Origin: Paenibacillus arenilitoris
GTDB lineage: Bacteria; Bacillota; Bacilli; Paenibacillales; Paenibacillaceae
Assembly (NCBI RefSeq): GCF_014705655.1
Contig: NZ_JACXIY010000002.1
Location: 124,001-188,000, forward strand
Direction of reading: 5' to 3'
Length of the DNA: 64,000 bases
Under the pieces are notes generated by a model. It was not told the origin of the DNA and did no database searches. It saw nothing but the letters and a program-made list of their open reading frames with translations. This document shows, in pieces, positions 35,830 through 44,832 of this stretch (the first letter of the stretch is position 1; each line of letters opens with the position of its first letter). Both the position numbers and the translations under genes were made by a program.

Positions 35830-36702
35830 TTGATCCAAATAAAGCTTCATCGAAGCAAGAGCGGGATTAAGCGTTCTTACTTCGCCGACTTCGGCATTTA
35901 TTTGTTCCTGCTGCTGTTCGGCCTGTTCATGATGATGCCGCTCGTCTACGCGATTTCGAACTCGATCAAGCCGCTGGAGGAAATCTGGTATTTTCCTCCC
36001 CGGTTTCTCGTCAACAATCCGACGCTCGACAACTTCCGCGACCTGATGGTCGTCATGAGCGATTCCTGGGTGCCGTTCAGCCGGTACGTGTTCAATACGT
36101 TTTTCATTACGGCGGTCGGCACGTTCGGCCACGTCGTGCTCGCTTCCTTGTGCGCGTACGTGCTGTCGAAGCACAAATTCCCGGGCCAGGGGCTCATGTT
36201 CAGCATGGTCGTGCTGTCGCTCATGTTCAGCGGCGTCGTGACCCAAATTCCGAATTTCATCATTATATCGTCGCTTGGCTGGATCGACTCCTATCAGGCG
36301 CTCATCGTGCCGGCCTTCGCGTCGTCGCTCGGCCTGTATCTCATGAAGCAGTTCATGGACCAGATGATACCGGACGCGGTGCTCGAATCGGCGCGCATGG
36401 ACGGCGCCAGCGAATGGCATATTTTCTGGAAAATCGTCATGCCGATGGTCAAGCCGGCCTGGCTGACGCTGATCATCTTCTCGATCCAAGGGCTGTGGGG
36501 AATCGGAGCCAATCACTTTATCCAAAGCGAGGAGCTGAAGACGCTCAACTACGCGCTGTCCCAAATTTTGGCCGGGGGCATCGCCCGGACGGGGACGGGC
36601 TCGGCGGCCGCGGTGCTGATGATGATCGTGCCGATCATCGTGTTCATCGTCTCGCAGTCCAAGATTATCGAGACCATGTCCGCGTCGGGCATGAAAGAAT
36701 AG
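35830..36702 (+). CDS. Sugar ABC importer permease (MalG type), first pair
   Basis: 290 residues, six helices. EAA motif LESARMDGASEWHIFWKIVMPMVKPAWLTL. TTG 35830 lies nine bases after AGGTGG and is preferred; GTG 35821 overlaps the upstream stop but leaves no spacer. Partner of the preceding permease. Confidence 0.85.
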   Translation: MIQIKLHRSKSGIKRSYFADFGIYLFLLLFGLFMMMPLVYAISNSIKPLEEIWYFPPRFLVNNPTLDNFRDLMVVMSDSWVPFSRYVFNTFFITAVGTFGHVVLASLCAYVLSKHKFPGQGLMFSMVVLSLMFSGVVTQIPNFIIISSLGWIDSYQALIVPAFASSLGLYLMKQFMDQMIPDAVLESARMDGASEWHIFWKIVMPMVKPAWLTLIIFSIQGLWGIGANHFIQSEELKTLNYALSQILAGGIARTGTGSAAAVLMMIVPIIVFIVSQSKIIETMSASGMKE

Positions 36703-36722
36703 GCTTGGAAGGGGAAAAACGT

Positions 36723-38849
36723 ATGGTCAGGACCAAATGGATCTTGTTTTTTGCCGCCATGGTCATGCTGGGCAGCTTCGGCGTAGAATCGGCCTCGGCG
36801 ATGGTTCCGTATAAAACGTATTTTTACGACTATGAAGGCAATTATTTCGTCTCTCCCGACGCTTACGTCCCCGAGCGGGTGCTTGGCGCAGGGGACATGG
36901 GCATACCGGACGCGGCGCTGAACCAGCCGCTCGACCTGTTCGTGGACGGCGACAAGCAGGTGTACGTCGCGGACAGCGGGAACAACCGGATTGTTCTGCT
37001 CGACGAGGAATACCGGCTGAAGAAGGAGATCAAGGAGTTCGTGCTGGGGGACGGCAGGACGAAGAGCGGCTTCAACGCGCCGACGGGCTTGTTCGTCACG
37101 GAGGAAGGGCTGATCTACGTCGCGGATTCCAAAAACGCGCGGATCGTCGTTCTGCGGCAGGACGGCGGTCTGGAGCGCATCTTGGAGGCGCCGGATTCCG
37201 ACGTCTTCCCGGCCGGCTTCATCTACGAGCCGTCCGCGCTCGGCGTCGATCCGGCGGGACGCATCTACGTCATTTCGAAGAGCACGAACATGGGCGTCAT
37301 CGCGCTTAACGCGGACGGCGGCTTCGACGGCTTCGTCGGGGCGGAGAAGGTCGCGCCCAAGGTGGCCGATCTGTTCTGGCGGCTGATCACGACGAAGGAG
37401 CAGAAGAGCCGCACGGCCAAGAACGTGCCGACGGAGTACAACAACATTACGATCGACGAGCTCGGCTTCGCCTACGTGACGAGCAGCGCGCTCGGCACGA
37501 GGGCCCAGCTGAACGCCCTCCAAAGCCGGGACAAATCGAGCCGGAACGCCCCGGTCAAGCGGCTGAACAATCTCGGCATCGACATCCTGAAGCGCAACGG
37601 CGCTTATCCGCCCGCCGGCGACATCCAGGTCAAGAACGACGTGTCCCGGTTCATCGACGTCGCGCTTGCGGGCAGCGGGGTGTATAGCACGCTCGATTCG
37701 ACCCATAACAAAATATTCACGTACGACGAAGAAGGCAACCTTCTGTACGCCTTCGGCGGTTACGGCAGCCAGGACGGCGTGTTCCAAAGCGTATCCGCGC
37801 TGGCCTACCAGGACGCGAGGCTGCTGGTGCTCGACAAGGGCACCGGCAAGCTGACCGTGTTCAGGCGGACGGATTACGGCGATAACATCGCGGCGGCGAT
37901 CGAAGCGCGCAAAAACCGCAAATACGACGAATCCATCGCGGCGTGGCGGAAGGTGCTCGGCCAGAACCCTTCGCTCGAAATGGCCTATTCCGGCGTCGCC
38001 CAGTCCAATATGCGCAAGGGCGAGTACGAGGAAGCGATGCATAACTACAAGCTCGCGAACGATTGGGAGCATTATTTCAAAGCGTTCGCCGAATACCGTA
38101 AGGAAGTGATCGGCAAGCTCATTCTCGTCATCCCGATCGCGGCGGTCCTTCTCCTCTGGCTGCTGACCCGGTTTTTCAAATACGTGAAGAAAGTCAACGC
38201 GACGGGCTGGCGCAAGTCGGGCAAGCGAACGTTCCCGGAGGAAGTGTTCTACGCGTTCCACGTCATGTTCCATCCGTTCGACGGCTTCTGGGATTTGAAG
38301 CACGAGAAGCGCGGCAGCGTGCGGGCGGCGGTGTTCATCGTCGCGCTCGTCATGGCGGCGGACGTGTTCGAGAAGCTGGCCGGCGGCTACATTCTGTACC
38401 CGACCGATTGGCGGGTCATCGAGCTGCACGACACGGTGCTCGGCGTGCTGATTCCGTTCGGTCTATGGTGCTGCGTCAACTGGGGGCTGACGACGCTGAT
38501 GGACGGGGAAGGAAGCTTGAAGGACATCTTCATCGCATCCGCCTACTCGCTCATGCCGATCGCCATGATCAGCATTCCCGTCACGATCTTCAGCAATTTC
38601 GCCTCCCAGCAGGAGCAGCCGTTCATTACGTTCTTCACGTCGCTGTCCTTCGCTTGGGCGATCGGCCTCATCTTCGTCGGCGTGCTGGTGACCAACGACT
38701 ACAATCCGTTCAAGAACGCGTACACGTCCGTCATCTCGCTGATCGGGATGGGCTTCGTCGCCTTCCTGACCGTCGTCTTCATTAATATTTTGCAGAACAT
38801 GAACGCCTTTATTACGACGATCTTCAATGAAATAGCGTTTCGGCTATAG
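36723..38849 (+). CDS. NHL-propeller/TPR/Yip1 membrane protein
   Basis: 708 residues. Signal peptide, then an NHL-type beta-propeller (QPLDLFVDGDKQVYVADSGNNRIVLLD; APTGLFVTEEGLIYVADSKNARIVVL). A TPR-like stretch follows (YDESIAAWRKVLGQNPSLEMAYSGVAQSNMRKGEYEEAMHNYKLA), a membrane helix at about 465-482, and a C-terminal Yip1 domain of five helices. The propeller faces outside, with the Yip1 bundle in the membrane. Proteins of this build recur beside DUF5696 genes in Paenibacillus sugar loci; the role is unknown and could be assembly or sensing for the importers. Strong site GGAAGGGG. Confidence 0.75.
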   Translation: MVRTKWILFFAAMVMLGSFGVESASAMVPYKTYFYDYEGNYFVSPDAYVPERVLGAGDMGIPDAALNQPLDLFVDGDKQVYVADSGNNRIVLLDEEYRLKKEIKEFVLGDGRTKSGFNAPTGLFVTEEGLIYVADSKNARIVVLRQDGGLERILEAPDSDVFPAGFIYEPSALGVDPAGRIYVISKSTNMGVIALNADGGFDGFVGAEKVAPKVADLFWRLITTKEQKSRTAKNVPTEYNNITIDELGFAYVTSSALGTRAQLNALQSRDKSSRNAPVKRLNNLGIDILKRNGAYPPAGDIQVKNDVSRFIDVALAGSGVYSTLDSTHNKIFTYDEEGNLLYAFGGYGSQDGVFQSVSALAYQDARLLVLDKGTGKLTVFRRTDYGDNIAAAIEARKNRKYDESIAAWRKVLGQNPSLEMAYSGVAQSNMRKGEYEEAMHNYKLANDWEHYFKAFAEYRKEVIGKLILVIPIAAVLLLWLLTRFFKYVKKVNATGWRKSGKRTFPEEVFYAFHVMFHPFDGFWDLKHEKRGSVRAAVFIVALVMAADVFEKLAGGYILYPTDWRVIELHDTVLGVLIPFGLWCCVNWGLTTLMDGEGSLKDIFIASAYSLMPIAMISIPVTIFSNFASQQEQPFITFFTSLSFAWAIGLIFVGVLVTNDYNPFKNAYTSVISLIGMGFVAFLTVVFINILQNMNAFITTIFNEIAFRL

Positions 38850-38879
38850 CAAATTCGGGAAGAAAGGGAGGCCAGCCGT

Positions 38880-41486
38880 ATGAAAGCGAAAAGGATCGTC
38901 TGCGCGCTGCTCGTCATCGGGGCGGCCCTCGCGCTGTGGAACCCGGGAGACGGGAAGCCGGCCCGCGCGGCGGACGCCGCCGCGGAGGGCGGCGATGCGC
39001 CGGCGGCGGCCGGGACTCCGTCGGCGAAGCTCCGGAAGCCGGCGAAGGACGGCAGCTTGACGCCCGCGGCCGAGAACGACCGGCTCCGCCTATATTTCGA
39101 CAACCGCTCGGGCGGCGTCGCCGTCGAGGACAAGGCGACCGGAAGCCTGTTCTATTCCAATCCGCTAGGCGCCTTGGAGGATGCGAAGGCGAGCGATGCG
39201 GCGAAGGAAGAGCTGATGTCCCAGATCAGCCTCGTCTATAACGTGAAGGGCAAGGAAGGCGATCTGGAAATGAACAGCTACACCCATGCCATGAAGCTCG
39301 ACCAGGTTGGCTGGGGCAAGCAGGAGCAGGGCCTCACGGTGGAGATGGTGCTCGGCCGCGAGGAGCAGCGCCGGCTGCTCCCGCAGCAGATCGCGAAAGC
39401 GAGCTTCGAGGAGAACGTGCTGAGCTTCATCGAGGCGGAGCGGGAGAAGAGGCGGATTCTCGCCTTCTATATCCTGTATACCCGCGAGGACCTGGAAGGC
39501 GCCAAAGGCAAGGAACTGCTCGCCAAATATCCGGCACTGGAGAAAGAAGACATCTACGTGCTGAAGACGTCCATCACGGAGCGGGACAAGGGCGTGCTGG
39601 AGAGCTCCGTCAAGAAAGCGGGCTATACGTACGAGAAGCTCGCGGAGGATTACGAGCGGGTCGGCTACGACGGCGATGAGGCCGTGTTCCCTTATTTCAA
39701 GCTGCGGCTCGATTACACGCTGCAGGAGGACGGCTTGTCCGTTACGGTTCACAACGGGCAAATCGAATACGATAAGGAACGGTTCAACCTGGTGAAGATG
39801 ACCGTCCTGCCTTATTTCGGAGCGGGCAAGAGCGGCGAGGAGGGCTATTTGTTCCTGCCGGACGGTTCGGGCACGATCATCGGATTCAACAACGACGGCA
39901 GCAAAAACACGCTGCTTACGACCGGCAAGCTGTACGGCCCCGACTACGCGCTGTCGCAGGCGGACAGGGGCAGCTTCAAGCAGGAGTTCCGCGCGCCCGT
40001 GTACGGGATCAAGAAGGACGGCTCGGCGCTGCTTGCCGTCATCGAGGAGGGCGACGCGGTCGCGGAAATCAATGGCATGATGGGCAACATCAACCATTCC
40101 TGGAATACCGCCTACGCGTCCTTCACGATCCGGAACAAGGATACGTTCATCCAGGAGAACGCGTTCGAGCAGGCGCCGTGGATCATTTACGAGAAGAACG
40201 CGTACGACGGCAACATCGCGCTGCGCTACTTCATTCTGACGGGCGAGGAAGCGGATTACGCCGGCATGGCGGGCGCGTACCGCGAATACCTCGTCAGCGA
40301 AGGGATACTGAAGAAGACGGACCCGCCGGAACAAATCCCGTTCTATCTCGATACGATGGGCGCCGTCGATACGATGGTCCGCAAGTTCGGCATCCCGACG
40401 CGCAGCCAGGCGGCCGTCACTTCGTTCGACGAGGCGGGCCGGATGCTGGAGCGGCTGACGGGGAAGGGCGTAAGCAACGTGAAGCTGCGGTATACCGCGT
40501 GGTATAACGGCGGGTATTTCCATACCGCCGCAAGCGGGATGAAGGTGGAGAAGGTGCTCGGCGGCGCGAAGGGGATGAAGGAGCTGGCGGCAAAGGCGCG
40601 GGAGAGCGGCGCGGAGCTGTATCCGGACGTCGACTTCGTCACCGTCTCGGCGAATAAGGCTTTCGACGGCTTCAAGCCGCATAAGGACGGCATCCGCTCG
40701 CTGTTCCAGAAGACCGGCTACAAGGGAATTCTGAACGTCGCCACGCTGGAGTACGAGAACAGCGTATGGGGCGTCGATCCGAACAAAATTCCCGATTACT
40801 ACGACCGGTTCGCGAAGGATTACGCAACGCTCAAACCGGAGGCGATCTCGCTGTCGTCGCTCGGCGATACGCTCAATTCGAATTTCAAGAACAACCGCCA
40901 GGTCAACCGGGAGCAATCGATGGCGCTGGCCGAAGAGGTGCTGGCGAAGGCGGACGAGGCTTACGGGAACGTAATTTCGGACAGCGGCAATGCGTATTTG
41001 TTCCCTTACGCGGACCATATCCTGAATCTTCCGGACGAGGACAGCTCGCTCTCCATCGCAGACCGTCAGGTACCGTTCCTGCAAATCGCGCTTCACGGGT
41101 ATATCGGGTATGCCGGCGAGCCGCTCAATCTCGCAAGCGATTTGCGTCCGGCGGTGCTGAAGGCGCTCGAAACCGGCAGCGGCGCGTATTTCAAGCTGAA
41201 TTACGGCGACAGCAGCCTGCTGAAGGACGCGTTCCTGTTCGATGACGTATACGCCTCGCGGTTCGCCGATTGGGAGGACGCCGCCGCGGACCTTTACGCG
41301 GAGATGAACGAGGTGCTGAAGGACGTGCAGGACCAGGCGATCGTCGATCACGAGCAGCTGGCGGAGCAGGTGTACAAGACGACCTACGAGAGCGGCAAAG
41401 CCGTCATCGTGAACTACGGCGATCAAGAAATTCAGGTGGAGGGGATCCGGGTAGGCCCGGTCGACTATGCGGCCGTTACCCCATAA
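38880..41486 (+). CDS. DUF5696 secreted protein, candidate TIM-barrel glycosidase
   Basis: 868 residues with an N-terminal signal (VCALLVIGAALALW...ARA). The N-terminal half is beta-rich (RLRLYFDNRSGGVAVEDKATGSLFYSNP), and the second half has barrel-like features: GAKGMKELAAKARESGAELYPDVDFV, AISLSSLGDTLNSNFKNNRQVNREQSMALAEEVLAKADEAYGNVISDSGNAYLFPYADHI, VPFLQIALHGYIGYAG. Strand-end acidic residues (YPDVDF, SLGDT) resemble catalytic barrels such as GH129/GH101-like folds, but no activity is established. It is found with the NHL/Yip1 gene and permeases, so a role in extracellular glycan processing is inferred. Confidence 0.75.
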   Translation: MKAKRIVCALLVIGAALALWNPGDGKPARAADAAAEGGDAPAAAGTPSAKLRKPAKDGSLTPAAENDRLRLYFDNRSGGVAVEDKATGSLFYSNPLGALEDAKASDAAKEELMSQISLVYNVKGKEGDLEMNSYTHAMKLDQVGWGKQEQGLTVEMVLGREEQRRLLPQQIAKASFEENVLSFIEAEREKRRILAFYILYTREDLEGAKGKELLAKYPALEKEDIYVLKTSITERDKGVLESSVKKAGYTYEKLAEDYERVGYDGDEAVFPYFKLRLDYTLQEDGLSVTVHNGQIEYDKERFNLVKMTVLPYFGAGKSGEEGYLFLPDGSGTIIGFNNDGSKNTLLTTGKLYGPDYALSQADRGSFKQEFRAPVYGIKKDGSALLAVIEEGDAVAEINGMMGNINHSWNTAYASFTIRNKDTFIQENAFEQAPWIIYEKNAYDGNIALRYFILTGEEADYAGMAGAYREYLVSEGILKKTDPPEQIPFYLDTMGAVDTMVRKFGIPTRSQAAVTSFDEAGRMLERLTGKGVSNVKLRYTAWYNGGYFHTAASGMKVEKVLGGAKGMKELAAKARESGAELYPDVDFVTVSANKAFDGFKPHKDGIRSLFQKTGYKGILNVATLEYENSVWGVDPNKIPDYYDRFAKDYATLKPEAISLSSLGDTLNSNFKNNRQVNREQSMALAEEVLAKADEAYGNVISDSGNAYLFPYADHILNLPDEDSSLSIADRQVPFLQIALHGYIGYAGEPLNLASDLRPAVLKALETGSGAYFKLNYGDSSLLKDAFLFDDVYASRFADWEDAAADLYAEMNEVLKDVQDQAIVDHEQLAEQVYKTTYESGKAVIVNYGDQEIQVEGIRVGPVDYAAVTP

Positions 41487-41510
41487 TCCCCGCGAGGAGG
41501 ATCATCGACT

Positions 41511-42473
41511 ATGATCAAACGGTCTGCAGCCTTTGGCAAGAAGAGGATAAGCTTCACCGTGACGCAGAAGCGGGACTTGATGGGCTGGGTGTTCGTAAGT
41601 CCTTTCGTGCTGGGCTTTCTCCTGCTGTTCCTCGGGATATTCATCGATTCGTTCCGCTTCAGCTTCATGGAAGTGAACGTGCTGTCCCAGGGCGGCTACT
41701 CGGCGAAGTTCATCGGCTTTGACAACTTTCATCAAATCTTAAGAGTGGATCCCAATTTCAACCGGCAGCTGTACGGGGCCGTGCAGAACATGCTGTTCGA
41801 CATTCCGATCATCGTCATGTACAGCCTCTTCATCGCCGTGCTGCTCAATCAGAAAATGAAGGGGCGCGCGATCTTCCGGGCGATCTTCTTCGTTCCGGTC
41901 ATCCTCGCGACCGGCATCGTCGACAAGGCGGATCTCGGCAATTCGATCATGAACGCCTACCAGAGCATTCCGGGGCTCGACACCGGCATCGCGGAAGTGA
42001 CCGAATCGGCCGGCGGCATGTTCAGCAGCCTGCAGCTTAAGCGGTATATGTTCCAAATGTTCGACTTCAGCCCCGCGCTCGTGAACATTACGGTCGGGGC
42101 GGCGGAGAACATCTACGACGTCGTGAGCCACTCCGGCGTGCAAATCCTGATCTTCCTGGCCGGGCTTCAGGCGATCTCGACGTCCATCTACGAATCGGCC
42201 AAGATCGAAGGCTGCTCCGGCTGGGAAAGCTTCTGGAAAATTACGTTCCCGCTCATCAGCCCGCTTATTCTGGTCAACATCATTTATTCCGTCATCGATT
42301 CGTTCACCGGCAGCAACAATCAGATTATGGACCGGATCACGGCGGCGATGAAGCTCGGGCAGTACGGGACGGCCTCGGCGATGGCGTGGATTTATTTTCT
42401 GGTCGCCGCGGTATTTCTTATCGTGATCGGGCTGTTCGTCAGCCGGTTCGTATTTTATCAGAATAGGGAGTGA
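41511..42473 (+). CDS. Sugar ABC importer permease (MalF type), second pair
   Basis: 320 residues, six helices, with a longer periplasm-side loop than the first pair (SIPGLDTGIAEVTESAGGMFSSLQLKRYMFQMFD). EAA motif YESAKIEGCSGWESFWKITFPLISPLIL. Clearly different in sequence from the first MalF-type permease, so it is not a simple local duplication. Confidence 0.9.
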   Translation: MIKRSAAFGKKRISFTVTQKRDLMGWVFVSPFVLGFLLLFLGIFIDSFRFSFMEVNVLSQGGYSAKFIGFDNFHQILRVDPNFNRQLYGAVQNMLFDIPIIVMYSLFIAVLLNQKMKGRAIFRAIFFVPVILATGIVDKADLGNSIMNAYQSIPGLDTGIAEVTESAGGMFSSLQLKRYMFQMFDFSPALVNITVGAAENIYDVVSHSGVQILIFLAGLQAISTSIYESAKIEGCSGWESFWKITFPLISPLILVNIIYSVIDSFTGSNNQIMDRITAAMKLGQYGTASAMAWIYFLVAAVFLIVIGLFVSRFVFYQNRE

Positions 42474-42478
42474 GCTGG

Positions 42479-43486
42479 ATGCGTGTTGTTCGGACGGGAG
42501 CGGCCGCGGTCGCGGCCACGGCGGCCAAGGGCGGCCTGATGGCGGGCAGGGCCAAATATTTGAAATGGATGTACGCGAACCGCTTGCTCTGGAGCGTGCT
42601 GCGCTATTTGCTGCTGATCGGGTTGGCGTTCCTTATTTTGTATCCGCTGCTCGTCAAGCTGTCGAACAGCTTCATGAGCCGGCAGGATTTGATCGACGGC
42701 ACGGTGCGCTTCATCCCGAGGCAAGCGACGTGGTTTAACTATGAGACGGTCATCGAATACACCTCGTTCTTCCAAGGCCTCGCGAATACGTTCGGCATTT
42801 CGTTCATGAGCGGCGCCTTGCAGATGCTCGTCTGCACGATGGTCGGCTACGGCCTTGCGCGGTTCAATTTCAAAGGGAAGGGAATCGTCTTCACGCTCGT
42901 CGTGCTGACGATTCTGATCCCGCCGCAGACGTACATGATTTCGCTCTACATGAAGTTCAGCTTCTTCGACTTGTTCGGGCTCATCTCCGCGGTAACCGGC
43001 GGCACGGTCCGGCTCATGGACTCGGTGTGGCCGATGGCCGTCCTGTCGATTATCGGCTTCGGGTTCAAGAACGGCTTGTACATTCTGATCATGCGGCAGT
43101 ATTTCAAAGGCATTCCGAAGGAGCTGGAGGAAGCGGCGTACGTGGACGGCTCGGGCTTGTTCCGGACGTTCGGCCGGATCATCCTGCCGATCTCGTTCTC
43201 GATGATGGTGACGATCTTCCTGTTCTCCTTCTCCTGGCAGTGGACCGACAGCTTCTATTCCTCCATGTTCTTCAGCCAGGTGAAGCTGCTGTCGAATTCC
43301 CTTATGACCGGATTCGAAGGGCTCATGCTGGAGGGCGCCACCGTCGGGCTCAAGAACGGCCAGCCGCTGACGGCGACGCTGACCAATACGATGTCGCTGC
43401 TGGTCATCGCGCCGCTCATCCTGCTGTATCTGTTCGCGCAAAAATCGCTCGTCGAAGGCATCGAGCACAGCGGCATCGTCGGCTAG
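42479..43486 (+). CDS. Sugar ABC importer permease (MalG type), second pair
   Basis: 335 residues, six helices after a basic N-terminus. EAA motif LEEAAYVDGSGLFRTFGRIILPISFSMMV. ATG 42479 is eight bases after GGGAG; GTG 42470 is an alternative. Tightly follows its partner. Confidence 0.9.
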   Translation: MRVVRTGAAAVAATAAKGGLMAGRAKYLKWMYANRLLWSVLRYLLLIGLAFLILYPLLVKLSNSFMSRQDLIDGTVRFIPRQATWFNYETVIEYTSFFQGLANTFGISFMSGALQMLVCTMVGYGLARFNFKGKGIVFTLVVLTILIPPQTYMISLYMKFSFFDLFGLISAVTGGTVRLMDSVWPMAVLSIIGFGFKNGLYILIMRQYFKGIPKELEEAAYVDGSGLFRTFGRIILPISFSMMVTIFLFSFSWQWTDSFYSSMFFSQVKLLSNSLMTGFEGLMLEGATVGLKNGQPLTATLTNTMSLLVIAPLILLYLFAQKSLVEGIEHSGIVG

Positions 43487-43530
43487 TCGTTTGAATTCGC
43501 GAGGGAGAAAGGAAGGATGAGGTGGGGGTT

Positions 43531-44634
43531 ATGCGAAGCATGCGCATCTTGCTTGCGGGCAGCTTCTTCCTGGCGGGCTGCGCCGGAGGCGCAACGGCTA
43601 AGTACGGCGACGCCGCGGAATGGGCGGAGCAGAAGCTGATTGCGCATTATTGGAACGGGGACGCGAATTTCATGAACAACGCGTATCCTTACGCGGAAGA
43701 GAGGGAAGGCCACCTGAATTATTGGTGGAAGGCGCATGCCGTCGACGCGATGGTGGACGGCTACGAGCGTACCGGCGACGAGGCTTATTTGACGAAGGCG
43801 GAGGACATCGTCAAAGGCATCATCAAGCGCAACGGCTCGTTGTTCAACGAATTTTACGACGACATGGAGTGGCTGGCGTTATCGGCGCTGCGGCTTTATG
43901 ACGCCGGCGGAAGCGAGACGGTCAAAAATTACGTCCTCAAGCTGTGGGGCGACATCAAGACGGCCTGGTGGGAGGACGATCTCGGCGGAATGGCGTGGAA
44001 GAAGGATCAGCGGCATAACCGCAACGCCTGCTCGAACGGTCCGGCCGCCATACTTGCGGTCAGACTGTACGAGCGGTTCGGCGAACAAGAGGACCTTGCC
44101 TGGGCGAAGAAAATATTCGACTGGGAGAAGGAGCATCTGGTCGATCCGGTCAGCGGGAACGTGTACGACGGACTCGTCTTGGGCGAGGACGGCGTCATCG
44201 ACGTGAACGAGGATTGGGTCTTCACGTACAACCAGGGGACGTATATCGGCGCGGCCGTCGAGCTGTATAAGCTTACGAAGGACGAAGCTTATCTCGCGGA
44301 CGCGGAGAAGACGGCCGCGGCCGCGACGGCACGCCACGTCGACGAAGCAACGGGCGTCATGAAGGATGAGGGATCGGGGGACGGCGGGCTGTTCAAGGGC
44401 ATCCTGATCCGGTATTTGGCTAACCTGTACGAAGCCGGGGGCAACGACGACATCAAGCAAATGATTTATGATAACGCCGACGCGCTGCTGGAGAAGGGCA
44501 GCACCGAAGAGATCGGCTTATTCGGTACGGCGTGGGACCGGCCCCATGCGGAGCCGCTCGACCTGACGGTGCAGCTTAGCGGGGTATTCCTGCTGGAGGC
44601 CGCCGCCAAGCTCGAAAGGATGGGGAGGGAATAG
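43531..44634 (+). CDS. GH76 endo-alpha-1,6-mannanase lipoprotein
   Basis: 367 residues. Lipobox LAGC after MRSMRILLAGSFF, so the enzyme is displayed on the membrane outer face. GH76 (alpha/alpha)6 fold with the paired catalytic aspartates D110-D111 in FYDDMEWLALSALRLYD, and aromatic motifs HLNYWWKAHAVDAMVDGY and FTYNQGTYIGAAVELY. GH76 enzymes cut alpha-1,6-mannan backbones, as in yeast wall mannan and some actinobacterial lipomannan. Surface initiator of the locus by inference. Starts at 43522 (GTG) or 43540 are possible. Confidence 0.85.
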   Translation: MRSMRILLAGSFFLAGCAGGATAKYGDAAEWAEQKLIAHYWNGDANFMNNAYPYAEEREGHLNYWWKAHAVDAMVDGYERTGDEAYLTKAEDIVKGIIKRNGSLFNEFYDDMEWLALSALRLYDAGGSETVKNYVLKLWGDIKTAWWEDDLGGMAWKKDQRHNRNACSNGPAAILAVRLYERFGEQEDLAWAKKIFDWEKEHLVDPVSGNVYDGLVLGEDGVIDVNEDWVFTYNQGTYIGAAVELYKLTKDEAYLADAEKTAAAATARHVDEATGVMKDEGSGDGGLFKGILIRYLANLYEAGGNDDIKQMIYDNADALLEKGSTEEIGLFGTAWDRPHAEPLDLTVQLSGVFLLEAAAKLERMGRE

Positions 44635-44762
44635 TATATCAACTTATCCAGGTATAGGGAATCGATTCCGGTCATGTCACAAATGCTGAGAGTTTCCATG
44701 CGGAGCCCGGCGGCGGATAAGGAACGTCAATTGCGGAACTGCGCCCGCCGATGGCGCGATTG

Positions 44763-44816
44763 TTTAATCTTGATGTCGTAATAAGAAAGAGGTATAGTTG
44801 ATATATCAAGATTAAA
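44763..44816 (+). promoter_or_regulatory. Autoregulated promoter of the GntR repressor gene
   Basis: A 12-bp inverted repeat TTTAATCTTGAT (44763-44774)...ATCAAGATTAAA (44805-44816) encloses the promoter TTGATG-18-TATAGT. Its inner right side forms a perfect TTGATATATCAA (44798-44809). A half-site TATATCAA lies at 44635-44642. Geometry suits repression by looping or by two dimers. Confidence 0.65.
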
Positions 44817-44832
44817 TGACGAGGTAGGTCGA

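Noticed and set aside
36549..38429. Long minus-strand frame opposite the NHL/Yip1 gene
   Set aside because: Antisense shadow of a well-supported gene, with no ribosome site or family features.
39165..41426. Very long minus-strand reading frame opposite the DUF5696 gene
   Set aside because: It mirrors the real gene; high GC in third codon positions keeps the opposite strand open. Composition is Arg/Val/His-rich with no domain.
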